DNA from: Chthoniobacteraceae bacterium
GTDB lineage: Bacteria; Verrucomicrobiota; Verrucomicrobiia; Chthoniobacterales; Chthoniobacteraceae
Reading direction: 5' to 3'
DNA length: 47,875 nucleotides
Assembly (NCBI GenBank): GCA_947471505.1
Contig: CANIWM010000048.1
Location: 1 to 47,875, forward strand
The notes below the pieces were generated by a model, which did no database searches, was not told the DNA's origin, and saw only the letters and a list, made by a program, of their open reading frames with translations. The position numbers were made by a program, and so were the translations under genes. Below are positions 8,895-16,621 of the stretch, piece by piece (the first letter of the stretch is position 1; every line of letters begins with the position of its first letter).

Positions 8895-10358
8895 ATGGAC
8901 ATTTTCATCCTTCGCGGCGGCGAACAGACAGGGCCGTTCGACGAGCAGGCCGTGCAGAAACTCATCAAATCCGGTGCGGCGCGCCCGCACGACATGGCGT
9001 GGCGCAAGGGTTTGCCTGCTTGGTTGCCTGTGAGCGAGGTGCTGAATCCCGGTAGCGAAAAGCCGAGTGAGCCACCGCGAGTCGTGCAAGTCTCAGGGGT
9101 CCAATCGGCGCCTCAGTCTGTGCCGCCTGCGACGGCGAAACAGAAGGCGCTGCTGAAGTATCTCGGAGTCGAGTTTTCCGACAAGGCGTCGAAAGGGGAA
9201 GCTGCTCTCTTGGTGAGCGACGCGCTGGAAGCCCCAAAACTCCAAGCGCGCCTCGCGAAATGGAATGAAGAGAAGACGCGCCTGCATAGCGATGTCTTCG
9301 CCGATGAGATCGACCATCGCAAGGCGGGGCGGGGCGCGACTTACGTGGAGCTTTGCCAGACCCAAGGCGTCGGGGTGGTGCAAGATGTGACGAAAGCGCA
9401 CTGCCAAGTGCTTGTAGAGTCGCTCGACAAGCGCTTCCCCTCGTGGGAGGCGAGCCCAAAGGATGCACTTTGGCATTACTTTTTCCCTGCCATCGCCGAG
9501 CATTTCCCCATGCTTGTCATGGATGAGTGGAAGTCGAAGTTGCGCTTTGGCAGCACGCCCAAAGGTGCGACATCCAGCGCGCATATCTCGGGTGCTATCT
9601 CGACTTCGCCGGAGCGTGGGCCGAGCCCGGTGCAGGCTGCCGCTCGCGGCGTCGTGTATGGTCTTGCCGCGCTGGGGCTCATCATCGGGGCGATGCAGCT
9701 CATGAAGCCGAGCGATTCCGCCCTCGCCAACAAAGGTGCAGCCGCGACGCCCCCGCCGACTCCGCCTCTGCTACCCGATGCTCCCGTGCAAAAGCCGCCG
9801 ACCGATGTCCCACTCATCGCTGCAATCGACCCGGTGCCTGCATTGCCGCTGGAGCAACCTTTCGTGCCTGCGGAGCCTGCTGTGCCGGTGCCTGCCGTGC
9901 CCGCTCCACCCGCCGAGCCTGTGCCCGCAGCGCCGCCCATGGCTACCCCCGTCGCCCCGCCGATTCCGCCTGTAAATCCGGTCCCCGCGGGCCCTCCGAC
10001 GCTCCCTCGCGCGGATACCGTCGCGCCGCCGATCACTCCGACTCCGATGACCACGCCCACTGTGCCCGTCGCACCAGTTGCGCCGGTGGCGAAGACGGAC
10101 CTCACGCTCACGAAGCCCGTAAGCGTCCAGCTTCAGTTTGGAAAAGTGGTGCTTCCAGCCGGGACGAAAGTGAAGTTCCTCGGTGCGATACCCACGGGGC
10201 TGAAGTGTAATTTCAACAACAGCATCATCGTCGTTCCTGTGACCTCGACGGACTACGATGGCCCTCAACTGCCCGCCGCACCCGCCACGCTCCCGCCGGG
10301 GATCCCTGCGCCGACTCCTGGGACGCCGCCCAAGCCCGTGACTCCGACCGATTTATAG
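8895..10358 (+). CDS. GYF_2 (DUF4339) domain membrane protein with Pro/Ala/Val-rich region
   Basis: A 487-aa protein. Residues 1-50 are a GYF_2-type domain (GPFDEQAVQKLIKSG, then a conserved Trp-rich tail AWRKGLPAWLPVSEVL). Residues about 80-225 are a conserved-looking helical region that contains KQKALLKYLGVEFSDKASKG, a pattern also seen in other verrucomicrobial proteins. One transmembrane helix lies at about 252-272. A long low-complexity stretch of Pro, Ala and Val (about 277-405) follows, then a short beta-rich end (about 410-487). The layout suggests a cytoplasmic GYF domain tethered to an extracytoplasmic stalk. GYF_2 domains are generally taken to mediate protein-protein contacts. The partner is unknown. 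Confidence 0.8.
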   Translation: MDIFILRGGEQTGPFDEQAVQKLIKSGAARPHDMAWRKGLPAWLPVSEVLNPGSEKPSEPPRVVQVSGVQSAPQSVPPATAKQKALLKYLGVEFSDKASKGEAALLVSDALEAPKLQARLAKWNEEKTRLHSDVFADEIDHRKAGRGATYVELCQTQGVGVVQDVTKAHCQVLVESLDKRFPSWEASPKDALWHYFFPAIAEHFPMLVMDEWKSKLRFGSTPKGATSSAHISGAISTSPERGPSPVQAAARGVVYGLAALGLIIGAMQLMKPSDSALANKGAAATPPPTPPLLPDAPVQKPPTDVPLIAAIDPVPALPLEQPFVPAEPAVPVPAVPAPPAEPVPAAPPMATPVAPPIPPVNPVPAGPPTLPRADTVAPPITPTPMTTPTVPVAPVAPVAKTDLTLTKPVSVQLQFGKVVLPAGTKVKFLGAIPTGLKCNFNNSIIVVPVTSTDYDGPQLPAAPATLPPGIPAPTPGTPPKPVTPTDL

Positions 10359-10407
10359 CCCACGGCGCACTTGCACAGTGCGCGCGCTCCACCCTATCAC
10401 TGCACCC

Positions 10408-10935
10408 ATGACACGCCTCGTCACAGCCATTGCCACGGTCGCCCTTCTGGGTGCCTGCGCCTCACGGAAAGAACCGCCACGCATTACCGCCATCGCCAGC
10501 GCGGAAGTGCTCCCACTTGCCCTTTCGGACGACTTTGCCTTCACCAAAGTCTCCACGTTTTCGAACGACCCGCGTGACCCGCGGACGCAAAAGCCGACGA
10601 CGAGCGCGATGATCCAGTTTGAGCGTGCGAGGGTGAACTTTGGGGCTGTCAGCGGCTACGATCGCGCCGAGCGATACGGGCATTATTTTAACGTCTGGTG
10701 GAAGACTAGGCGGCCCGCAGATGTCACCGTGCGACTAGAATACCGGCAGGAAAATATCGCCTCCCACGTTCAAGCTAAGGAGCTCCACTACACGGCGCAA
10801 AAGGGGACGGTGGAGAGCCAGTTCACCGTCATCGGAGACGAGTATCGGGATGACGGGAAGATCACCGCTTGGCGACTCCTGCTCATCGTGGATGGGAAGA
10901 TTGTCGGACTCCGCCAGTCATTCCTGTGGAACTAA
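10408..10935 (+). CDS. Hypothetical lipoprotein
   Basis: A 175-aa protein starting MTRLVTAIATVALLGACAS, a typical lipoprotein signal with lipobox LGAC and lipidation Cys at 17. The start was placed at the ATG that gives this signal; a GTG at 10378 in the same frame would add ten residues ahead of it. The mature part (Phe/Tyr/Trp-rich, beta-strand-like, e.g. HYFNVWWKTRRPADVTVRLEY) contains no domain I recognise. It lies 49 bp after the GYF_2 gene and 48 bp before the STAS gene on the same strand, so the three may be co-transcribed. Confidence 0.75.
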   Translation: MTRLVTAIATVALLGACASRKEPPRITAIASAEVLPLALSDDFAFTKVSTFSNDPRDPRTQKPTTSAMIQFERARVNFGAVSGYDRAERYGHYFNVWWKTRRPADVTVRLEYRQENIASHVQAKELHYTAQKGTVESQFTVIGDEYRDDGKITAWRLLLIVDGKIVGLRQSFLWN

Positions 10936-10983
10936 GTTTGAACATCGGCACCGAATGAGGTATCTGTCCTTCACAGACCGTAA

Positions 10984-11478
10984 ATGATTAGGCCACCGAG
11001 CATCTTTGCCGACACCGAGAGCGACCACGCTGTGTTGATCCGTGTCGAGGGCAAGGGCGAGTTCACCAATAGCCCGTGTCTGAGGGATTTTGCGGAGAAG
11101 ATGATCGCTGAAGGGCGACGAGCGTTCGTCGTGGATTTGAAAAACTGCCCCTCGATGGACAGCACATTCATGGGCACGCTCGCGGGGATCACGATGCGCC
11201 TTACGGATGCTGGCGGAGGGAAGCTCTGGGTCATCAATCGCAACCACCGCAATACCGAGTTGCTCGACGATTTGGGATTCACCGCGCTCTTTGAGGAGGG
11301 CCCCGTTCCCGCCTGTGGCACGTCCGCTGTCCCGCTCGACTTTGTTGCGGATAAAGCCACCACGCGCGAGGTCATGCTTGAAGCGCACGAGGCGTGTATC
11401 AAAGCGAACCCGAACAACGCCGAGAAATTCAAAGATGTGCTGGAGCATCTCGCCGACAGCGCGCGGCGGGCGAAGTAG
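10984..11478 (+). CDS. STAS domain protein, anti-sigma factor antagonist-like
   Basis: A 164-aa protein whose residues about 10-110 form a STAS fold: an N-terminal strand pair, then AFVVDLKNCPSMDSTFMG (about 47-64), corresponding to the DxSxxxxxDSxxxG signature in which a Ser or Thr (here S60 or T61) is phosphorylated in the SpoIIAA family. The C-terminal 50 residues are helical. STAS proteins bind anti-sigma kinases or act in phosphatase-controlled switches. No RsbW-like kinase or PP2C phosphatase is in the window, so its partner is unknown. Its stop codon abuts the stop codon of the opposite-strand gene at 11479 with no base between them. Confidence 0.82.
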   Translation: MIRPPSIFADTESDHAVLIRVEGKGEFTNSPCLRDFAEKMIAEGRRAFVVDLKNCPSMDSTFMGTLAGITMRLTDAGGGKLWVINRNHRNTELLDDLGFTALFEEGPVPACGTSAVPLDFVADKATTREVMLEAHEACIKANPNNAEKFKDVLEHLADSARRAK

Positions 11479-12030
11479 CTACGATTTCGACAGCAGTCGC
11501 TTCTCGATCTCTTCTAGGATTTGTCGCGTGGGCTTGGTGTCGAATTTGTAGTCATCGACGATGAATTCGCACTGCTTGCCGTCCAGTGTGTAGCGCACTT
11601 TTGCGATGCCTTTGGAGTCCCAGAGTTTTTTGCCGACGCCGATGATGGAGGGGAAGGGGACGCGCACTCCGCTCGTCGTCGTGACGCCGTCATCGTCCAT
11701 GCGGAGGGTGCGGTTGATTTGCGTGAGCCAGTAAATGAGCGCGCCGAGGCCGAGCGCGGCGCATAGGCCGCCGATGATGTATTGGCCCAGGATGTCTTTG
11801 TATTCGTAGAGTCGGTGAGGGGGTTCGGTGCTCCAGTTGTTTTGCTTGGCGACTTCCTCCCATTTGCCGGCTTGGCCCTTCAGTCGCTCGTGCTCGCGCC
11901 AACGGTCGTTGCTTTTTGGCCAGCCGATGAGGCCGTCGAACACGAACCACGCGCCAAATCCAAGCAGCAATAAGGCAAGGAGGAGCTTCTGTTTTTTCCA
12001 GACAGGTGTGATGCGGGCTTCGACGGTCAT
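11479..12030 (-). CDS. Membrane protein of unknown function, two transmembrane helices
   Basis: A 183-aa protein starting MTVEARITPVWKKQK. Transmembrane helices at about 15-36 and 83-103 enclose a charged loop with several Trp and Arg (WREHERLKGQAGKWEEV). The C-terminal 80 residues look like a cytoplasmic beta-rich domain resembling bacterial PH-like modules (strands around RTLRMDDDGVTT, VRYTLDGKQCEFIVDDY). The frame continues upstream, but that part is Cys/Pro-rich and overlaps the opposite gene's start region, so the Met before the hydrophobic segment was chosen. The PH-like idea is an inference from strand pattern only. Confidence 0.7.
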   Translation of the reverse strand: MTVEARITPVWKKQKLLLALLLLGFGAWFVFDGLIGWPKSNDRWREHERLKGQAGKWEEVAKQNNWSTEPPHRLYEYKDILGQYIIGGLCAALGLGALIYWLTQINRTLRMDDDGVTTTSGVRVPFPSIIGVGKKLWDSKGIAKVRYTLDGKQCEFIVDDYKFDTKPTRQILEEIEKRLLSKS

Positions 12031-12118
12031 GGGTTCATTTTTCGCGGGGAAAAAAGAATGCGGCGAGAGAAAAAGAACGCAGCGTTGAAAAGCTGCGGCG
12101 AAACGATAGGACCGGCGC

Positions 12119-13036
12119 ATGAGATTTCCGAGATTACCCATCGCTTTCTGGCTGCTGCTGAGCATCTGCACCCATGCTGCACCGCAGCAACCTGCCCAGC
12201 CGACGAGCGGACCCGGCGGTGCAAAGTATGCACATGCGACAGTGCGCGAGAGCGAGTATGGCGCTGGCGGGCAGCGGTTCTGGCTGTTTGAGCCCGCAAA
12301 GCCTGCACCCAAAACGGCTCCTCTCATTATCTTCCTCCACGGCTACAGTGCGACGCGGCCTGAGCCGTATCTCGGATGGATCACGCACCTCGTTCGCCGG
12401 GGAAATATCGTCGTTTATCCGCAGTATCAAAAAGACCTGCTCACCCCGCCGCCAGAGTATCACTCGAATATCGCAGCGGCGATCCGGCGAGCGTTGGAAG
12501 TGCTTGCGGAGGAGGGCCATGTTGCGCCGGACCTCGACCGCGTGGCCGTCGTGGGGCACTCGGCGGGTGGGGTCGGCTCCGCCACGTATGCGGCGCGAGC
12601 GGCGGAGGATAAATTACCGATTCCGAAGGCAATTTTGCCCGTCCAATCCGGGCAGGGCGCGGAGAACGGGGTGCAAATCATCCCTCTCAGTGACCTCTCG
12701 ACGATCCCCACGACGACTCGCGTTGCGATTGTTGTGGGAGCGGACGACCACTTCGTCGGGACGCGCAGTTCGCGCAAGATTTGGGAAGGTGCGAAGCACG
12801 TGAGTGAGCGGCGGTTTATCACGGTCCAATCCGATGCCCACGGCACGCCGCGCCTTTCGTCGGGGCATCTCGCGCCGTTGGCACCCACGGCAAATGCGCT
12901 CGATTGGTTTGGCTATTGGCGGCTCTTCGACGAGTTGTGCGATGCGGCCTTTTCGGGTCGTCCATTTGAGCCTTCTCCCGCGATGGGGAAATGGAGCGAC
13001 GGTACGGCGGTGGCACCGCTACTTATTGAGCGGTAG
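12119..13036 (+). CDS. Secreted alpha/beta hydrolase
   Basis: A 305-aa protein with a signal peptide (about 1-21). The alpha/beta hydrolase signature is complete: an HGY oxyanion strand end (74-76), nucleophile elbow GHSAGG with Ser 148, an acid candidate in GADDHFVG (Asp 209 or 210), and a His candidate in SDAHGTP (His 241). The overall look is closest to chlorophyllase/PAF-acetylhydrolase or dienelactone hydrolase-type esterases. The substrate cannot be told from sequence. The 3' end overlaps the convergent gene at 13023 by 14 bp. Confidence 0.83.
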   Translation: MRFPRLPIAFWLLLSICTHAAPQQPAQPTSGPGGAKYAHATVRESEYGAGGQRFWLFEPAKPAPKTAPLIIFLHGYSATRPEPYLGWITHLVRRGNIVVYPQYQKDLLTPPPEYHSNIAAAIRRALEVLAEEGHVAPDLDRVAVVGHSAGGVGSATYAARAAEDKLPIPKAILPVQSGQGAENGVQIIPLSDLSTIPTTTRVAIVVGADDHFVGTRSSRKIWEGAKHVSERRFITVQSDAHGTPRLSSGHLAPLAPTANALDWFGYWRLFDELCDAAFSGRPFEPSPAMGKWSDGTAVAPLLIER

Positions 13037-13631
13037 CGATCCACGGAATCATCGCGTCCGCGGCGAGTAGGAGACCGCCCGCGAAGAACCGTCGCTGACG
13101 TATGAGGGCGATCGCAGCTACGAGCGGTGGAAGGGTGAGCGGCCCCCAAAATGCGAGTTGCCACTGGCTGAGTAATACGCCGAGCACCGCAATGCCGAGG
13201 CATATCCAGCCTGCCAGGAGGGACTTTTCATCGAGGTTGTAGCGGAGCCGCAGCCAGCACCACGCGAGGATCGATGTCCACTGTGGTGCGGGATTTGTAC
13301 CTTCCGGCGGCGGCACTGAGGGGTCGAGTGCGACGGGCAGCGGAAGCCATTGCGACGAGCCAGCGATTTGGACGAAGTCGCTCCGGTTTACGGTGTGGGT
13401 GAGTGCCATCTCGACGACCCGTTTGATGGTGAACGGTCCGGCGATGCGTCCTGTTTGGAGTACGTAATAATAGACTTCCGGCACAGCGGGCTCGGGATCC
13501 GTCGATTCGTCTTCATCGACTGGGTTTGGGATGATCACGGGCAGTTTTCGCTCAGCGTTGGGTGCATTCGGTTCCATTGAGGCAGGAACGCTACTTTGAA
13601 CGGTTGCGGGAGTGTGTCCAATGCTTTGCAT
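13023..13631 (-). CDS. GYF_2-like domain membrane protein
   Basis: A 202-aa protein with an acidic, Pro-rich N-terminus, a GYF_2-like module (about 53-100: YYYVLQTGRIAGPFTI ... QWLPL) and three predicted transmembrane helices (about 138-155, 162-178 and 183-199). Its ATG overlaps the dprA stop codon (TAATG, base 13631), so it is likely translated by coupling to dprA. It is the second GYF-type membrane protein in the window. Function unknown; the gene order suggests, but does not show, a link with DNA uptake or simply a shared transcript. Confidence 0.75.
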   Translation of the reverse strand: MQSIGHTPATVQSSVPASMEPNAPNAERKLPVIIPNPVDEDESTDPEPAVPEVYYYVLQTGRIAGPFTIKRVVEMALTHTVNRSDFVQIAGSSQWLPLPVALDPSVPPPEGTNPAPQWTSILAWCWLRLRYNLDEKSLLAGWICLGIAVLGVLLSQWQLAFWGPLTLPPLVAAIALIRQRRFFAGGLLLAADAMIPWIATAQ

Positions 13632-14755
13632 TACTTTCCTGTGAGGATGTAACGTTGGCCGGGGAGGGGCTTTGCGAGCCGCTTGAGCTCTAGGCCGAGG
13701 AGTGTGCTGCTAACTTTGTAAGTGGGGAGACGTGTGGCGGAGCACAATTCGTCGAGTGAAAGTTCGCCGACTTGTAGGGCGGTGAGGAGGAGTGTTTCCT
13801 CGTGGTTGAGCTTGGGTGGGGTGATGATTGGGAGTTCGCCTTGCTGTTCGGTGGTTTGCGTCTTTCTTTTGCCGACAAAGGGGAAGAATTGCTCCAGCTC
13901 GTCGAGCACATCTTCCGCGCCGATGATGAGTTTCGCGCCTTGTTGGATGAGGCGGTTGGAGCCTGCGCTCGTGGGGCGGTCGATGGGGCCCGGCACGGCG
14001 AAAACGGTGCGCCCGTGGTCAATCGCCTGGTTGGCGGTGATGAGCGCGCCGCTGTTCATCCCGGCTTCTACGACGACGAGCGCATTCCCCCAGCCGGCGA
14101 CGATGCGGTTGCGGTAGGGGAAAGTCTGGCGGTCAGCCGGGCGCATCATGGGATATTCGCTGACGATGGCTCCGCTTTCGGCAATTTTTTCGGCGAGGCC
14201 TTTATTTTCCGGTGGGTAGAGCTTGGAGAGTCCGCTGCCGATAACGGCGATGGTGCGGCCTTTCGCGGCGAGTGCGCCTTGGTGGGCGGCGGTGTCGATC
14301 CCGCGCGCGAGCCCGCTCACGACGGTGTAGCCTGCGTAAGCGAATTGGTAGCTGAGCTTTTTCGCGCACTCGGTGCCGTAGTGCGTCACATTGCGAGAGC
14401 CCACGACGCTGATCGCGCGTGAGTCTTCAGCTTTTAGCTCGCCCCACACGTAGAGGACGAAGGGTGGGTTATCAATGGTCCGCAATGCCACGGGATACTC
14501 CGGCGCATCCCATGTGATGACTCGTGCGCCAAACGCTGCGATGCGCTCTAGCTCGGCGGGGAGATCGATGGTCTGCTGCCAGTTTGCAATCGCCGAGGCA
14601 GTCTCGGAGCCGACGCCCTCGACGGATGCGAGCGCATTGCGCCCGGCGTTGAGAATAGCCTCAGGACTGCCGAGCGATGCGAGCAGGGCGCGTAGCCGGA
14701 CTGGCCCGAGTCCGGGGATCATGTTGAGCGCGATGCAGGCTTCAGTTTCCGTCAC
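13631..14755 (-). CDS. dprA: DNA-processing protein DprA (Smf)
   Basis: A 374-aa protein that fits the DprA/Smf family along its length. It has an N-terminal helix-hairpin-helix/SAM-like part (about 1-65, GLGPVRLRALL and VEGVGSETASAI), a Rossmann-like DNA_processg_A core (about 75-290) with VVGSRN (117-122), SGLARGIDTAAHQGAL (147-162), FPYRNRIVAG (212-221) and GALITANQA, and a C-terminal winged-helix domain (about 315-374). DprA binds incoming single-stranded DNA and loads RecA during transformation. It is cytoplasmic. It heads a two-gene unit with the GYF-like membrane gene. Divergent from the small membrane protein at 14851. Confidence 0.96.
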   Translation of the reverse strand: MTETEACIALNMIPGLGPVRLRALLASLGSPEAILNAGRNALASVEGVGSETASAIANWQQTIDLPAELERIAAFGARVITWDAPEYPVALRTIDNPPFVLYVWGELKAEDSRAISVVGSRNVTHYGTECAKKLSYQFAYAGYTVVSGLARGIDTAAHQGALAAKGRTIAVIGSGLSKLYPPENKGLAEKIAESGAIVSEYPMMRPADRQTFPYRNRIVAGWGNALVVVEAGMNSGALITANQAIDHGRTVFAVPGPIDRPTSAGSNRLIQQGAKLIIGAEDVLDELEQFFPFVGKRKTQTTEQQGELPIITPPKLNHEETLLLTALQVGELSLDELCSATRLPTYKVSSTLLGLELKRLAKPLPGQRYILTGK

Positions 14756-14850
14756 GCGGAGCGTTGTAGTGGAAAGCGAAGCAAACGTCCATCGGGGGAT
14801 TCAAATGCTCGCTTGCCCGAGTGTCGCACGGTGGGTAGGCAGGTTTGGAA

Positions 14851-15168
14851 ATGGCGACGCTCAAACAAGAACCACACATCCGGCGAGGCATCTGGTGTCT
14901 CGTCGTCGGCGTGTTTACTTCGTGGCTCGGTGTCGGGTTTCTTTTCATCCTCGCGGCGGTGTCCTTCGGATTTGTCGCGATGTTCGGGCGGCGAGCTGGG
15001 CGGGGTGTGCTGCTTTTTGTTTCGTCGCTTGTGCTCGGGTGGTTCTCGGTAATCGTATCGTTGCATGTGTGGGCGTTCGTGGGCGTGATCGCGTTTCTCA
15101 ATACGCGAGATGCGAGTGCGACCGAGGCTGTGCCGGCGAAAGTTGTGCCGGCAAAATTGCGGAAGTAA
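14851..15168 (+). CDS. Small membrane protein, DUF4190-like style
   Basis: A 105-aa protein with two long hydrophobic helices (about 15-42 and 51-85) separated by a short basic turn (GRRAGRG), and a short hydrophilic tail. The double-helix pattern with Gly-rich turns resembles DUF4190-type small membrane proteins, but similarity is weak. The ATG at 14851 was preferred to a TTG two codons upstream. It lies between dprA (divergent) and hflX (same strand). Confidence 0.6.
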   Translation: MATLKQEPHIRRGIWCLVVGVFTSWLGVGFLFILAAVSFGFVAMFGRRAGRGVLLFVSSLVLGWFSVIVSLHVWAFVGVIAFLNTRDASATEAVPAKVVPAKLRK

Positions 15169-15262
15169 AGCGAGTGGCGCGCACTTTACCGCTTGCCGAT
15201 TCTGCGCGAGAAGTGGAGCGTCGGTGCTTGGAAATTACTGTGGCATTTTTAACTCAACGAGA

Positions 15263-16591
15263 ATGAAGCCGGCACTGCTTATCGGTCCTTACACCGAACA
15301 CGATTTGCGTGACGAAGCGGCAAGCCTGCTGGACGAATTGGCGGAACTCGTCCAGACGCTTGGCGTGCCGATTGCCGACCGTATGCTGATCCACCATCGG
15401 GAGATGCACGCTCGGTATTTGCTGGGCTCGGGCAAGGCGCAGGAAATCGCCGAGCGGGTTAAGGCAGAGGACTTCGGCGCGGTTGTGATCGATCACGATT
15501 TGTCGCCGAGCCAGCAGCGGAATTGGGAGGAGCTGGCGGGCGTGCCGGTATTCGATCGGCAGAAAGTGATTCTCGATATTTTTGCCCGGCGTGCGCGGTC
15601 TCGCGAGGCGCGGCTGCAAATCGAACTGGCGCAGCTCGAATACTCGCTGCCACGGCTCACGCGGGCTTGGGGGCACTTGGGAGGGCAGGGCGGCGGAATC
15701 GGCGGCAAGGGCGATGGCGAGAGCCAGCTTGAGCAGGACCGTCGCCGAATGTGGAAGTCGATGGACCAGCTCAAACGCGAGCTCGTGGATGTCCGCCGAC
15801 AGCGCGCAACGCAGCGCAAGGATCGGCAGCGGACGCCCGTGCCGAATTGCGCTATCGTGGGATATACGAATGCGGGGAAATCTTCGCTACTGCGCCGACT
15901 TACCGGTGCCGAGGTGCTAGTCGAGGATAAGCTGTTCGCCACTCTCGATACGACGACGAGGAAGGTCGCGCTGCCGAACAACCAGCCGCTTCTACTTACC
16001 GACACAGTGGGCTTTGTCCGTAAGCTGCCGCACCGGCTTGTGGAGGCATTTATGGCGACTCTGGAAGAGGCCGCGCAGGCAGATTTCTTGATCCATCTGC
16101 TCGACGCGAGTGCTCCGGAAGTGGACGTATTTTTCGATACGACGATGAAAGTCCTCGGGGAACTTCATGCGGACAAGCGGCCAATGGTCGTTGTTTTCAA
16201 CAAGATCGATAAAGTGGACGAGCCTGCGGTGCTCAATGGGCTTCGGATGCGGTTCGAGGATGCGTTCTTCGTCTCCGCCCAGACGCGGGAGGGATTGCCG
16301 AAGCTGCTCGAGAAAATGGCGGAAATGGCGGCACCGGGGACCGTCACTCGCGCACTCCGCCTCCCACCATCGCAAGGGCAGCTCGTAGCGAGGCTCCACC
16401 GGCATGGAAAAGTCCATGAAGTAACTTACGATGGGGCAGACACTTTGCTTACAGTGACGATCCCGTCTCGGATGGTGTCGGAATGCGAATTGTTTGCCGA
16501 CAGACCAAGCGGCCGGGAAGTGCCACAAAATGAAACGTTTTTAGAGACAAATGAAGCCGCAACCGTTAGTTCGATGACCGCTGAAATATGA
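15263..16591 (+). CDS. hflX: Ribosome-associated GTPase HflX
   Basis: A 442-aa HflX. The N-terminal HflX domain (about 1-180) holds the Gly-rich GGQGGGIGGKGDGESQLE segment (140-157) and the helical stretch typical of the family. The GTPase domain has G1 GYTNAGKSS (200-208), G2 Thr region ATLDTTTR, G3 DTVG (247-250), G4 NKID (313-316) and G5 SAQ (338-340). HflX splits stalled or hibernating ribosomes. The frame remains open upstream to 15110, but that stretch is Cys/Arg-rich and unlike HflX; MKPALLIG at 15263 matches the usual start. The next gene begins 30 bp downstream. Confidence 0.95.
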   Translation: MKPALLIGPYTEHDLRDEAASLLDELAELVQTLGVPIADRMLIHHREMHARYLLGSGKAQEIAERVKAEDFGAVVIDHDLSPSQQRNWEELAGVPVFDRQKVILDIFARRARSREARLQIELAQLEYSLPRLTRAWGHLGGQGGGIGGKGDGESQLEQDRRRMWKSMDQLKRELVDVRRQRATQRKDRQRTPVPNCAIVGYTNAGKSSLLRRLTGAEVLVEDKLFATLDTTTRKVALPNNQPLLLTDTVGFVRKLPHRLVEAFMATLEEAAQADFLIHLLDASAPEVDVFFDTTMKVLGELHADKRPMVVVFNKIDKVDEPAVLNGLRMRFEDAFFVSAQTREGLPKLLEKMAEMAAPGTVTRALRLPPSQGQLVARLHRHGKVHEVTYDGADTLLTVTIPSRMVSECELFADRPSGREVPQNETFLETNEAATVSSMTAEI

Positions 16592-16621
16592 AGATGCGCA
16601 CGTATTCACTTTTGGAAAACA

